Positions 1 through 7,630 are shown, counted from the stretch's first letter. The stretch: 34,188 nucleotides of DNA from Candidatus Omnitrophota bacterium (GCA_030650275.1 JAUSEK010000023.1:1-34188), one strand, 5' to 3'. A program made the numbers and translations. Notes: generated by a model not told the origin, from the letters alone.

Positions 1-23
1 GGAAGGAATGTAGGGCGTTTCAT
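1..23 (-). CDS. Start of a divergent gene, cut by window edge
   Basis: On the minus strand an ATG at 23-21 is preceded by a perfect GGAGG ribosome-binding site (33-29) with a 5-base spacer. The seven readable codons give MKRPTFL, a basic then hydrophobic beginning that could open a signal peptide or a membrane protein. The rest lies outside the window, so the product cannot be named. It would be transcribed away from the pyr operon. The call rests on the ribosome-binding site, the start codon and a plausible upstream promoter only. Confidence 0.45.
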
Positions 24-83
24 GACTGCCTCCAGTTTTATTCAAATCAAGGAACATTTAAAGAACAGAAATTATCCAATTAA

Positions 84-111
84 AGTATAGAGCATATATA
101 GGCATTGGCAA
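84..111 (-). promoter_or_regulatory. Candidate promoter of the divergent left-edge gene
   Basis: Reading the minus strand, TTGCCA (111-106) and TATACT (89-84) are separated by 16 bases. Each differs from the sigma-70 consensus at one base. Transcription would begin near 77, leaving a leader of about 50 bases before the ATG at 23. It stands back-to-back with the pyr promoter. Confidence 0.45.
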
Positions 112-127
112 GAGGGGATTTTCTTAC

Positions 128-156
128 TTGACAGCAGGGCATTGACCTGCTATATT
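128..156 (+). promoter_or_regulatory. Sigma-70 type promoter of the pyr operon
   Basis: TTGACA at 128-133 and TATATT at 151-156 are separated by exactly 17 bases, close to the sigma-70 consensus. The predicted start point is near 163. This leaves a leader of about 150 bases before pyrR, long enough to hold the attenuator described below. Confidence 0.8.
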
Positions 157-175
157 TGCACCAACATTGAGCTTT

Positions 176-212
176 GATCTTTTAACCTGGTCCTGTGAGG
201 CTGGAAAGGATT
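176..212 (+). promoter_or_regulatory. PyrR-binding anti-antiterminator in the pyr leader
   Basis: The core TCCTGTGAGGCT at 191-202 matches the conserved PyrR-binding loop known from Bacillus-type pyr attenuators (UCCNGNGAGGCU). It is carried on a stem: bases 176-183 pair with 205-212 (8 pairs, two of them G-U), and short inner pairs close the loop. In the known mechanism PyrR with UMP holds this hairpin, which lets the downstream terminator form. Bases 203-209 can also pair imperfectly with 248-255, the 5' arm of the terminator, which is a plausible antiterminator. The pairing is my reading and has not been computed. Confidence 0.75.
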
Positions 213-245
213 TATATGGTTTTTGAGCGTGTTTTGTTCATAACT

Positions 246-286
246 GCCCGTTTCTCTAGTATTTAGAGAGGCGGGTATTTTATTTT
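246..286 (+). terminator. Attenuator terminator before pyrR
   Basis: Bases 247-257 pair with 265-275 as an 11-base-pair stem with two G-U pairs and a 7-base loop, followed by a U-rich tract (TATTTTATTTT, 276-286). This is a typical intrinsic terminator. It lies between the promoter and pyrR, after the PyrR-binding loop, where an attenuator is expected. Confidence 0.82.
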
Positions 287-312
287 AGCGAGAGATCTAC
301 AGGGGAGACATT

Positions 313-846
313 ATGTCTGCAGCTCAAATTATGGATCAGGACGCCATCCGCCGCGCGGTTTTGCGCATGGCGCATGAGATCCTGGAAAAAGGCGGGAGCA
401 AGGACCTGGCCATCATCGGCATACGCACCCGCGGGGTGGTTTTGGCTGAACGTTTGCGCAAGGCCATCAAGGACATTGAGGGCAAGGACGTGCCAAGCGG
501 GATCCTGGACATCACACTTTACCGCGATGACCTGACCATGGTGGGCGCCAAACCTGTGGTGCGCGAAACGCTCATTGATTTTGACATTACAGACAAACGC
601 ATTGTTCTGGTGGACGATGTGTTTTTTACAGGGCGCACCATACGGGCGGCTTTGGACGCTCTGGTGGATTTCGGCCGGCCGGCGCTGATCCAACTGGCGG
701 TGCTCGTTGACCGCGGGCATCGCGAACTGCCCATCCGCGCCGATTTCGTGGGCAAGAACATCCCGACGGCAAAATCCCAGAACGTGCGGGTGTTTTTGGG
801 CGAGTCCGATGGTAAAAGCGACCATGTGGACGTGGAGGGATCATGA
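313..846 (+). CDS. pyrR: PyrR, pyr operon regulator / uracil phosphoribosyltransferase
   Basis: A 177-residue phosphoribosyltransferase-fold protein, close to the usual length of about 180. The PRPP-binding segment [13 protein letters not shown] lies at residues 98-110, and a VDRGH segment typical of PyrR follows. In the family, PyrR binds pyr mRNA in response to UMP and usually has weak uracil phosphoribosyltransferase activity. The matching RNA element is found in its own leader, which implies autoregulation. The ATG is preceded by AGGGGAG at 301-307. The stop codon overlaps the pyrB start (ATGA), so the two genes are probably translationally coupled. A catalytic PRTase without a regulatory role is unlikely given the leader. 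Confidence 0.93.
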   Translation: MSAAQIMDQDAIRRAVLRMAHEILEKGGSKDLAIIGIRTRGVVLAERLRKAIKDIEGKDVPSGILDITLYRDDLTMVGAKPVVRETLIDFDITDKRIVLVDDVFFTGRTIRAALDALVDFGRPALIQLAVLVDRGHRELPIRADFVGKNIPTAKSQNVRVFLGESDGKSDHVDVEGS

Positions 847-1781
847 CGCAATGGAAGCATAAACATCTTCTGGGCCTGCAGGACCTGACCGCCGAGGACA
901 TAGAACTCGTTTTGGACACGGCGCGTTCGTTCAAAGAGGTTTCTTCGCGCGACATCAAGAAGGTGCCCGCGCTTCGCGGCAAGACCGTGGTCATGCTCTT
1001 TTTTGAACCCTCCACGCGCACGCGCATTTCATTTGAACTGGCGGCCAAACGTTTGTCCGCCGATACGCTCAACATCGCGGTCAGCGTTTCCTCGACGACA
1101 AAAGGGGAAACACTGCTGGACACCGCGCGCAACATTGAGGCCATGAACGTGGACCTGATGGTGGTGCGCCACGGCACGTCCGGCTCGCCTTTTATCCTGG
1201 CCCAAGGATTGAAATGTTCGGTGGTCAATGCCGGCGACGGCTGCCGCGAACATCCCACCCAGGCCCTGCTGGACCTTTTTACGCTCAAAGAAAAATTCGG
1301 AAGGATCAAGGGCCTGCGGGTCGGCATTGTCGGCGACATCCTGCATTCGCGGGTGGCGCGTTCCAACATCTGGGGTTTGACCAAATTGGGCGCCAAGGTC
1401 ACCGTGTGCGGCCCGGCCACGCTCATGCCGCGCGGTATTGAGGCCATGGGTGTGGAGGTTTGTTATGACATCAGGAAACTCATCAAGAACAGCGACGCGC
1501 TGATCACCCTTCGCCTGCAGAAGGAACGCCAGCAGGACAAGTTCCTGCCGAGTTTGCGCGAATACGGCCGGCTGTTCGGCATCAACCGGGAAAAACTGGC
1601 CGAGGGATCCAGCGATCTCATCGTCATGCACCCGGGGCCGACCAACCGCGGGGTTGAACTCTCCGCCGAGGTTGCCGACGGGAAACAATCGGTCATCCTG
1701 GACCAGGTCACCAACGGCGTTGCCGTGCGCATGGCGGTGCTTTATTTGGTGCTGGGGACAAAACCCGGCACGGAAGGATAA
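843..1781 (+). CDS. pyrB: Aspartate carbamoyltransferase catalytic chain
   Basis: A 312-residue enzyme that transfers the carbamoyl group from carbamoyl phosphate to aspartate, the committed step of UMP synthesis. The carbamoyl-phosphate loop STRTR is at residues 57-61, the 80s-loop lysine is in TTKGET near residue 87, HPTQ is at 137-140, and HPGPTNRG near the C-terminus is the 240s-type segment. Length is normal for a catalytic chain. No pyrI regulatory-chain gene is seen nearby, so control is probably through PyrR. It overlaps pyrR by 4 bases and ends 4 bases before pyrC. Confidence 0.95.
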   Translation: MTQWKHKHLLGLQDLTAEDIELVLDTARSFKEVSSRDIKKVPALRGKTVVMLFFEPSTRTRISFELAAKRLSADTLNIAVSVSSTTKGETLLDTARNIEAMNVDLMVVRHGTSGSPFILAQGLKCSVVNAGDGCREHPTQALLDLFTLKEKFGRIKGLRVGIVGDILHSRVARSNIWGLTKLGAKVTVCGPATLMPRGIEAMGVEVCYDIRKLIKNSDALITLRLQKERQQDKFLPSLREYGRLFGINREKLAEGSSDLIVMHPGPTNRGVELSAEVADGKQSVILDQVTNGVAVRMAVLYLVLGTKPGTEG

Positions 1782-1785
1782 ACGT

Positions 1786-3069
1786 ATGGGACTGCTCATT
1801 AAAAACGCGATGATCGTCAACGCGGACAAAATTTGGGATAAGCCGCAGGACATTTTGTGCGAGGCCGGCAAGATCGCAAAGATCGCCGCCTCCATCCCGA
1901 CGGGCGACCATCAGGTCATTGACGCCAAGGGCAAAAAGGTCCTGCCGGGGCTCATTGATATTCACGTGCATTTGCGCCAGCCCGGATGCGAGGACAAGGA
2001 AACCATTGAGACCGGATCCAAGGCCGCGGCCAAGGGCGGGTTCACGACGATCATGTGCATGCCCAACACCACCCCGGTCATTGACAATGCCATGGTCGTG
2101 GAATTCATCCGCCGGGAAGCCCAACGCGTGGGCCTGGTCAATGTCCATCCCATCGGCGCCATCACCAAAGGCCAGAATGACCAGGAATTGACCGACATGG
2201 CGGAACTCAAAAGCGCCGGATGTCTGGCACTTTCCGACGACGGCAAGTCGGTCCTCAACAGCCGCCTGTTCCGTCTGGCCATGGAATATGCCAAGATGCT
2301 GGATATTTTGCTCATCGAGCATTGCCAGGACCCTTGTTTAAGCGCGGGCGGGGTGATGAACGAGGGAGAGGCATCGACGCTGTTGGGCCTGAAAGGTGAT
2401 CCGGGCATCGCCGAGACCGTCATTGTCGCGCGCGACATTGAGATCGCCCTTTACCTGAACGCCCGCGTGCATCTGGCGCATATGAGCTTGAAGCGTTCGG
2501 TGGACCTGATCCGCGCGGCCAAGGCGCAGGGAATTCAAGTGACGGCCGAAGCGTGCCCGCATCACTTCACGCTCACGGACGCGGATGTCAAAAGTTTTGA
2601 CACGTCCATGAAGGTCAGTCCGCCGCTGCGCGCCCAAGAGGACGTTGAAGCTATCAAACAGGGCCTTGCCGACGGCACCATTGATTGCATCGTCACGGAC
2701 CACGCGCCGCATACCAAGGAAGATAAAGAAGTCGGCTTTGATGGCGCGCCTTTCGGCCTGACCGGACTTGAGACCTCGCTGGGCCTGACCATCACCGAAC
2801 TGGTCAAGCCGGGCGTGATCACTTTATCGCAAATGGTGGAAAGAATGTCTGCCGCTCCGGCCAGGATCGTCGGGCTTGGCGGCAAAGGCCAGATCAAGGA
2901 AGGCAAGGACGCCGACTTGACCATCATTGACCCGGACAAAAAATGGACGGTCACGAAAGAGGGCTTTGTGTCCAAGTCCGTCAACTCACCTTTTATTGGA
3001 CGAACGCTTTCGGGCCGGGTAGAATACACCGTCTGCGGCGGTAAAATTGTCTATGCGCCCGTCGCCTAA
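1786..3069 (+). CDS. pyrC: Dihydroorotase, class I
   Basis: A 427-residue amidohydrolase that cyclises carbamoyl aspartate to dihydroorotate. Metal and active-site residues are visible: HVHLRQPG (H60, H62), D152 in the SDDGKS segment, H179 in EHCQD, H232 in HLAHMS, and D305 in TDHAPHT. An acidic residue in the SDDGKS segment, and the length, fit the long class I type rather than the short E. coli-like type. The ATG at 1786 is chosen over an in-frame ATG at 1654 because the latter lies inside pyrB and lacks a ribosome-binding site; GGAAGG at 1772-1777 serves the chosen start. The last 15 bases, stop codon included, are also the first 15 bases of tRNA-Arg. Confidence 0.95.
   Translation: MGLLIKNAMIVNADKIWDKPQDILCEAGKIAKIAASIPTGDHQVIDAKGKKVLPGLIDIHVHLRQPGCEDKETIETGSKAAAKGGFTTIMCMPNTTPVIDNAMVVEFIRREAQRVGLVNVHPIGAITKGQNDQELTDMAELKSAGCLALSDDGKSVLNSRLFRLAMEYAKMLDILLIEHCQDPCLSAGGVMNEGEASTLLGLKGDPGIAETVIVARDIEIALYLNARVHLAHMSLKRSVDLIRAAKAQGIQVTAEACPHHFTLTDADVKSFDTSMKVSPPLRAQEDVEAIKQGLADGTIDCIVTDHAPHTKEDKEVGFDGAPFGLTGLETSLGLTITELVKPGVITLSQMVERMSAAPARIVGLGGKGQIKEGKDADLTIIDPDKKWTVTKEGFVSKSVNSPFIGRTLSGRVEYTVCGGKIVYAPVA
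2996..3025 (+). promoter_or_regulatory. Possible internal promoter for tRNA-Arg
   Basis: Inside the 3' end of pyrC, TAGAAT (3020-3025, one mismatch to the -10 consensus) stands 18 bases after TTGGAC, a poor -35. The predicted start is near 3032, about 23 bases before the tRNA. It would let the tRNA be made separately from the pyrC message. The support is weak. Confidence 0.25.
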
Positions 3070-3126
3070 TGGATAGGGCTACAGCCTCCGGAGCTGTCGG
3101 TGCAGGTTCGAATCCCGCCGGGCGCG
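3055..3126 (+). tRNA. tRNA-Arg (anticodon CCG)
   Basis: A complete cloverleaf can be drawn by hand. The acceptor is GCGCCCG with CGGGCGC (3055-3061, 3119-3125), the D stem GCCT/GGGC, and the anticodon stem ACAGC/GCTGT with loop CTCCGGA, giving CCG at 3088-3090. The T arm has loop TTCGAAT and one A-C mismatch in its stem; G3126 is the discriminator. CCA is not encoded. It starts inside pyrC, whose TAA stop (3067-3069) spans the last base of the D stem and the first two of the D loop. It sits within the pyr operon. Confidence 0.92.
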
Positions 3127-3140
3127 TTTTTAAATGTGAA

Positions 3141-3170
3141 GTCGGACCGCCGAATCCCGCCGGGCGCGTT
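3141..3170 (+). repeat. Decayed duplicate of the tRNA-Arg 3' end
   Basis: Bases 3151-3170 repeat 3109-3128 exactly (20 bases: end of the T arm, acceptor 3' strand, discriminator and two Ts), and GTCGG at 3141-3145 matches 3096-3100. The copy lies 42 bases downstream and is 3 bases shorter in the middle. Both copies run on into T residues and AAAT. It may be a partial tRNA duplication or an integration scar, since the 3' end of a tRNA is the common attachment site for tyrosine recombinases. No integrase is present here. Confidence 0.8.
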
Positions 3171-3187
3171 TAAATAGAAAGGGATTT

Positions 3188-3661
3188 GTGAGAAAGCAAA
3201 AGATCACCATTTCCGTCGTGGGCGGAAGCACCATCGGCACCAGCGTTGAGGACCTGGCGGAAAAAGTCGGGACCATGATCGCGGAACTTGACTGCATTAT
3301 GGTGTGCGGCGGTTTGGGCGGCGCCATGGAGGCCGCGGCCAAAGGCGCCAAAAAAGCCGGGGGCATCACCATCGGCATTCTTCCCGGCAAAGAGAAAGAC
3401 GACGCCAACCCGCATATTGATATCGCCCTTCCCACGTCCATCGGATACGCCCGCAACACCATCGTCGCCTGCTCGGCGGACATCATCGTAGCGCTTCCCG
3501 GCAGTTACGGGACCAATTCCGAGATCTGTTACGGGCTTGTCTACAACCGTCCGGTCATTGACCTGGGCAACTGGAACATTGACGGCATGATCGACACCAA
3601 GAGCTTCGAAGATGCCCGGGAAAAGATCAAAAAGATCATCAAAAAACTCCAGCAGATCTGA
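3188..3661 (+). CDS. LOG-like (TIGR00725-type) nucleotide-binding protein
   Basis: A 157-residue Rossmann-type protein of the LOG / lysine-decarboxylase-like group. It shows CGGLGGAMEAA (40-50), an RN pair at 89-90, and PGSYGTNSE at 104-112, a variant of the family motif PGGxGTxxE in which the second Gly is Ser. Relatives include enzymes that split nucleoside monophosphates into base and ribose phosphate, but the activity of this subgroup is not established. It uses a GTG start preceded by AGAAAGGG. Its position between tRNA-Arg and pyrK, inside a pyrimidine operon, suggests a role in nucleotide turnover; this is inference. Confidence 0.8.
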   Translation: MRKQKITISVVGGSTIGTSVEDLAEKVGTMIAELDCIMVCGGLGGAMEAAAKGAKKAGGITIGILPGKEKDDANPHIDIALPTSIGYARNTIVACSADIIVALPGSYGTNSEICYGLVYNRPVIDLGNWNIDGMIDTKSFEDAREKIKKIIKKLQQI

Positions 3662-3670
3662 AACGGGACC

Positions 3671-4447
3671 ATGGAGAAGATCCAAAATATATACAAAGTC
3701 GTCAGCAATGAGAAATTGTGCCCGCAATTCTGGCGGATGACGTTCGACGCGCCGGACATAGTCCGCGAGGTCAAGCCAGGCCAATTCGTGCACATCCGCA
3801 CCGGCGAGGGGTTGGAGCCATTTTTCCGCCGGCCTTTCAGCGTGTACCGCGCGCAAAAATACGTTGAGATCTTTTATGAGGCCGTCGGCCCCGGTACCAA
3901 ATTGTTGAGTCAAAAGAAAAAAGGGGACACCGTTGATGTTTTGGGCCCGGTGGGCACGCCGTTTGCCTTGCCGCCCGAGGGGACAAAGCAGGTGGTGATG
4001 ATCGCCGGCGGCATCGGGGTGGCACCCATGCTCATTTTGTCCGACGTGCTCAAAAAGAAAAAATGCGAACTGGTGCTGTTGTACGGTGGCCGCACGCGCG
4101 GTCATGTCTATCCCATGCAGGAATTCAAGGACGGCGGGATCAAGGTGTTCGTGGCCACCGACGACGGCAGCGTCGGCATCAAGGGCCGTGTGAGCGCATT
4201 GTTCGGCAAGATCAGAAAAGACCCGCAAACCACGTTCCTTTACACCTGCGGCCCCGATGCCATGATGGCGGCGGTGCAGGATTTTGCCGGCCAACACAAT
4301 TTGCGCGGCCAGGCCGCGTGCGAGGAGATCATGGCCTGTGCTTTGGGCGCGTGTCTGGGATGCTCTATAGAAACAAAACACGGTTACAGGACCGTGTGTT
4401 ACGACGGTCCGGCTTTTGACATCCACGAGGTGATATTCCACCCATGA
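3671..4447 (+). CDS. pyrK: Dihydroorotate dehydrogenase electron-transfer subunit PyrK
   Basis: A 258-residue ferredoxin-reductase-like subunit that carries electrons from dihydroorotate dehydrogenase to NAD through FAD and a [2Fe-2S] cluster. FAD-binding RRPFSVY is at 53-59, nucleotide-binding GGIGVAP at 113-119, and a CGPDAMM segment near 193. The cluster ligands are expected to be C223, C228, C231 and C243, in the usual MAC...ACLGC...VCYDGP pattern. Length is normal. Its stop overlaps pyrD by 4 bases, as expected for subunits of one complex. The ribosome-binding site is weak. Confidence 0.94.
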   Translation: MEKIQNIYKVVSNEKLCPQFWRMTFDAPDIVREVKPGQFVHIRTGEGLEPFFRRPFSVYRAQKYVEIFYEAVGPGTKLLSQKKKGDTVDVLGPVGTPFALPPEGTKQVVMIAGGIGVAPMLILSDVLKKKKCELVLLYGGRTRGHVYPMQEFKDGGIKVFVATDDGSVGIKGRVSALFGKIRKDPQTTFLYTCGPDAMMAAVQDFAGQHNLRGQAACEEIMACALGACLGCSIETKHGYRTVCYDGPAFDIHEVIFHP

Positions 4448-5367
4448 ATTTATCAGTTAAGATCGCCAACGTTACATTTAAGAATCCGGTCACAGTCGCC
4501 TCAGGCACGTTCGGCCACGCGGAAAAATATTATGATCTTGAGGAGGCCAAGCGCCTGGGCGCCATCGTTCCCAAAACAGTGACCTTTCACCCGCAGGCGG
4601 GCAATCCGCCGGTGCGCATTTTTGAAACACCGTCCGGCATGATCAATGCCATCGGCATCGAGAATCCCGGGATCGACGCCTTTATCGCCGAGAAACTGCC
4701 GGCTTTCAGAAAGATCGGTGTGCCTTTGATCGTCAGCATCCTGGGCCATACGCCGGAACAGTTCGTCGGTATCATGGAGAAATTGAACAGCCCCGCCTTC
4801 GGCGGGGGCATTGCCGCCGTTGAATTGAATCTCTCCTGCCCTAATTTGAAATTTCAGACGCTCGTGGCCCAGGACCCGCAGGCCACGCAAGCCCTGGTCC
4901 ATAAAATAAAAGCGATCTCCAAATTTCCCATCATCGCGAAATTGTCGCCGAATGTCACCGATATCGCGGTGATCGCGCTGGCCGCCCAGGACGGCGGGGC
5001 GGATGCCGTGTCCCTGGTCAACACTTTTAATGCCATGGCCGTGGATGTCAGGACACAGCGCTCGCGCATCGGGAATTTTACCGGCGGTTTGAGCGGTCCG
5101 GCCATACGGCCCATGGCCGTTTATATGGTGCACAGCGTGGCCAAGGCCGTTCAGGTCCCTGTCATCGGCATGGGCGGCATCATGACGGCCGACGACGCGT
5201 TGGAATTTCTTATCGCCGGGGCGACCATGGTTGCGGTGGGCACGGCGAATTTCGTCAACCCCCGCGCGCCGCTGGAGGTTTTACAAGGCATTGAGGCCTA
5301 TATGCGCGAACACAAGATCGACGACATCAAAGATATTATTGGATCGTTAAAATATGACAAAAAATAA
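4444..5367 (+). CDS. pyrD: Dihydroorotate dehydrogenase class 1B catalytic subunit
   Basis: A 307-residue FMN-dependent TIM-barrel enzyme that oxidises dihydroorotate to orotate. The catalytic cysteine is expected at C132 in NLSCPN, as in class 1 enzymes. The FMN phosphate region GMGGIMTADDA is visible toward the C-terminus. No N-terminal membrane segment is present, unlike class 2 enzymes, and the adjacent pyrK fixes class 1B (NAD-linked). It overlaps pyrK by 4 bases and pyrF by 14 bases. Confidence 0.95.
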   Translation: MNLSVKIANVTFKNPVTVASGTFGHAEKYYDLEEAKRLGAIVPKTVTFHPQAGNPPVRIFETPSGMINAIGIENPGIDAFIAEKLPAFRKIGVPLIVSILGHTPEQFVGIMEKLNSPAFGGGIAAVELNLSCPNLKFQTLVAQDPQATQALVHKIKAISKFPIIAKLSPNVTDIAVIALAAQDGGADAVSLVNTFNAMAVDVRTQRSRIGNFTGGLSGPAIRPMAVYMVHSVAKAVQVPVIGMGGIMTADDALEFLIAGATMVAVGTANFVNPRAPLEVLQGIEAYMREHKIDDIKDIIGSLKYDKK

Positions 5368-6043
5368 TTCAAAATTGATCGTTGCTTTGGACGTGGATAC
5401 CTTGGACGAGGCCAAACGTATCATCGAGGACCTCGGGGACATTGTTGATATTTTTAAAGTGGGCAGCCGGCTGTTTGTGGCCCACGGCCCGTCGGTTGTC
5501 CATCATCTGCAGGCCAAAGGCAAAAAAGTTTTCCTTGATCTGAAATTTCATGATATTCCCAACACAGTGGCCGGCGCGGTCAGATCGGCGGTGTCTTTAA
5601 GCCCGCTGTTCATGCTCACCGTCCACACGCAGGGCGGTTTGGAAATGTTGCAAGCGGCTTCCAAGGCGGCCAAGGAGCAGGCCATTGCTTTAGGTATTCC
5701 CAGACCTTTGATCATCGGCGTCACGGTGCTGACCAGTCAGGCCAGGGACGCCGATACCAATGATATAGTTATGCAAAGGGCCTTGCTCGCGAAACAGGCG
5801 GGCTTGGACGGAGTAGTGGCATCAGTTGAAGAAGCGGCCCTGGTTCGCGGCCGTCTGGGTAAAGGGTTTATCATTGTAACGCCTGGAATACGCCCGGCGG
5901 GTACAGATGCCGGCGACCAGAAACGCGCGGCAACTCCGGCGGCGGCCATGCAAAGCGGCAGTGATTTTATCGTCGTGGGCCGGCCCATCATCCAGGCCCC
6001 GTCCCCGCGCCAGGCGGCTTTGAAAATTTTGGGGGAGATATGA
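5354..6043 (+). CDS. pyrF: Orotidine 5'-phosphate decarboxylase
   Basis: A 229-residue TIM-barrel enzyme that makes UMP from OMP. The catalytic lysine/aspartate array DLKFHDIPN is at residues 62-70 (D62, K64, D67), with D13 and K35 completing the expected active-site charges. VVGRPI near the end forms the phosphate-binding region. Length is usual for the bacterial group. The ATG lies 14 bases inside pyrD, and the stop overlaps the next start (ATGA). The preceding step, pyrE, is not in this operon. Confidence 0.95.
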   Translation: MTKNNSKLIVALDVDTLDEAKRIIEDLGDIVDIFKVGSRLFVAHGPSVVHHLQAKGKKVFLDLKFHDIPNTVAGAVRSAVSLSPLFMLTVHTQGGLEMLQAASKAAKEQAIALGIPRPLIIGVTVLTSQARDADTNDIVMQRALLAKQAGLDGVVASVEEAALVRGRLGKGFIIVTPGIRPAGTDAGDQKRAATPAAAMQSGSDFIVVGRPIIQAPSPRQAALKILGEI

Positions 6044-7485
6044 ATCTTTTTGTCAAGAAACCCATCAGCCGGATCATTGAAGCCTCCGAGGGAGGAGAGC
6101 ATCATCTCAAGCGTTCTTTGGGGCCGTGGAGCCTGATCTCCTTAGGGATCGGCGCCATCATCGGCGCGGGTTTGTTTTCGCTGACCGGCATTGCCGCGGC
6201 GGAAAACGCGGGGCCGGCGGTGATCTTGTCCTTTGTCGTGGCCGCCATCGGCTGCGCTTTTGCCGGCATGTGTTATAGCGAATTGGCGTCCATGATCCCG
6301 GTCGCGGGCAGCGCCTATACGTATACTTATGTGACGATGGGAGAGTTCGTTGCCTGGATCATCGGCTGGGACCTGGTGCTGGAATACGCCGTAGCGGCCT
6401 CGGTCGTGGCTGTGAGCTGGTCACGTTATGTCGGATCTTTTTTGCACGATTTCGGCATCACGATCCCGGCGCAGTTTGCCGCCTGTCCGTTCGATAACAT
6501 CACCCTGGCCGACGGCAGCGTGATCCATGGTATCATCAACATACCGGCTGTGCTGATCATTGTCCTTATTTCGCTTCTGTTGATGATCGGCATCAAGGAG
6601 TCCGCCTGGGTCAACAATGTGATCGTGGTCGTGAAACTGCTGGTGGTGCTGACCTTCATTGCGGTGGGTTTTCACTACATCAATCCTGAAAACTACAAGC
6701 CTTTTATCCCGCCCAACACCGGCAATTTCGGGGAGTTCGGTTTAAGCGGCATCATGCGTGCCGCGGGAGTTATTTTCTTTGCTTACATTGGTTTTGATAC
6801 AGTATCGACGGCGGCGCAGGAGTCGAAAACCCCGCATCGAGACGTTCCCATCGGCATCTTGGGATCGCTTGTTATTTGCACGATCTTGTATCTGGCATTT
6901 GCGTCGGTGCTGACCGGCATGGTCAATTATCAAGCCATGCGCGGGGATGCCGCGCCGGTGGCCACAGCCATCAATCTGACGCCGTATCCATGGCTGCAGG
7001 TGATGATCAAGCTCGGTATTATCGCCGGTTTTACGTCGGTGATCCTCGTCATGCTTTTGGGGCAGTCCCGCATTTTTTATTCCATGTCGCGCGACGGGCT
7101 TTTGCCGAAACTTTTTAGCGACATCCATCCTGCGTGGCGCACGCCGTGGCGGTCAAATCTTTTGTTCATGGTTTTCGTCGGTTTCTTTGCCGGGTTTTTC
7201 CCGATCTCAAAGCTGGGGCACATGACCTCCATCGGGACCTTGCTGGCCTTTATCATCGTCTGCGCCGGGGTCATGATCCTGCGGTACACCCAGCCGCTGG
7301 TGCCGCGGCCATACCGGGTGCCGTGTTTTCCGCTGTTCCCGTTTTTGGGGATCCTGGTGTGTTTGGCCATGATGACCGCTCTGGACGGGGACACCTGGTG
7401 GCGGTTGGTGATCTGGCTGGTGATCGGGCTCATCGTTTATTTCACCTACAGCCGTTTTAATAGCAAACTGAATAAGGGCGGTTAG
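6040..7485 (+). CDS. APC-superfamily amino-acid permease (CAT/YfnA-like)
   Basis: A 481-residue polytopic inner-membrane protein with about 12 hydrophobic segments. The N-terminal LISLGIGAIIGAGLFSLTG is the substrate-binding unwound helix of APC transporters. GVIFFAYIGFDTVSTAAQES and the late RPYRVPCFP segment point to the cationic amino-acid transporter (CAT) / YfnA subgroup. The substrate is probably an amino acid but cannot be fixed. It is the last gene of the pyr unit, overlapping pyrF by 4 bases with GGGGGAGA before the ATG. Its TAG stop (7483-7485) lies in tRNA-Val, and its last 10 bases are shared with that tRNA. Confidence 0.9.
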   Translation: MNLFVKKPISRIIEASEGGEHHLKRSLGPWSLISLGIGAIIGAGLFSLTGIAAAENAGPAVILSFVVAAIGCAFAGMCYSELASMIPVAGSAYTYTYVTMGEFVAWIIGWDLVLEYAVAASVVAVSWSRYVGSFLHDFGITIPAQFAACPFDNITLADGSVIHGIINIPAVLIIVLISLLLMIGIKESAWVNNVIVVVKLLVVLTFIAVGFHYINPENYKPFIPPNTGNFGEFGLSGIMRAAGVIFFAYIGFDTVSTAAQESKTPHRDVPIGILGSLVICTILYLAFASVLTGMVNYQAMRGDAAPVATAINLTPYPWLQVMIKLGIIAGFTSVILVMLLGQSRIFYSMSRDGLLPKLFSDIHPAWRTPWRSNLLFMVFVGFFAGFFPISKLGHMTSIGTLLAFIIVCAGVMILRYTQPLVPRPYRVPCFPLFPFLGILVCLAMMTALDGDTWWRLVIWLVIGLIVYFTYSRFNSKLNKGG

Positions 7486-7550
7486 CTCAGCTTGGTTAGA
7501 GCAGTTGATTTACATTCAACAGGCCGTAGGTTCAATCCCTACACCGCCCA
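7476..7550 (+). tRNA. tRNA-Val (anticodon TAC)
   Basis: The acceptor GGGCGGT/ACCGCCC pairs perfectly, the D stem is GCTC/GAGC, and the anticodon stem GTTGA/TCAAC carries loop TTTACAT (anticodon TAC). The T arm is GTAGG/CCTAC with loop TTCAATC, and A7550 is the discriminator. CCA is not encoded; a run of six Ts follows directly. The first 10 bases encode the end and stop codon of the upstream permease. Confidence 0.95.
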
Positions 7551-7578
7551 TTTTTTCGTCGGTCGGATCAACTTTTTC

Positions 7579-7607
7579 TGGACAAAGCCAACCCCCGATA
7601 CTAAACT
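7579..7607 (+). promoter_or_regulatory. Possible promoter of tRNA-Asp
   Basis: TGGACA (7579-7584) and TAAACT (7602-7607) are 17 bases apart. The -35 has one mismatch and the -10 has two. The predicted start near 7614 would be about 17 bases before tRNA-Asp. Read-through from the pyr operon is the alternative. Confidence 0.35.
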
Positions 7608-7630
7608 ATCCGTCTAAATCTTGAAATTTT

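Noticed and set aside
1654-1785. Longer N-terminus for dihydroorotase
   Set aside because: The extra 44 residues overlap the pyrB C-terminus and do not resemble the family; a ribosome-binding site serves the ATG at 1786.
3109-3170. CRISPR-like repeat
   Set aside because: There are only two copies, and both are explained as tRNA 3' sequence; no further units or cas genes are present.
3170-4441. Minus-strand open frame of 423 codons opposite the LOG-like gene and pyrK
   Set aside because: It is the antisense of two well-supported genes, has no family motif and has a His/Asp-rich composition typical of a shadow frame in GC-rich DNA.
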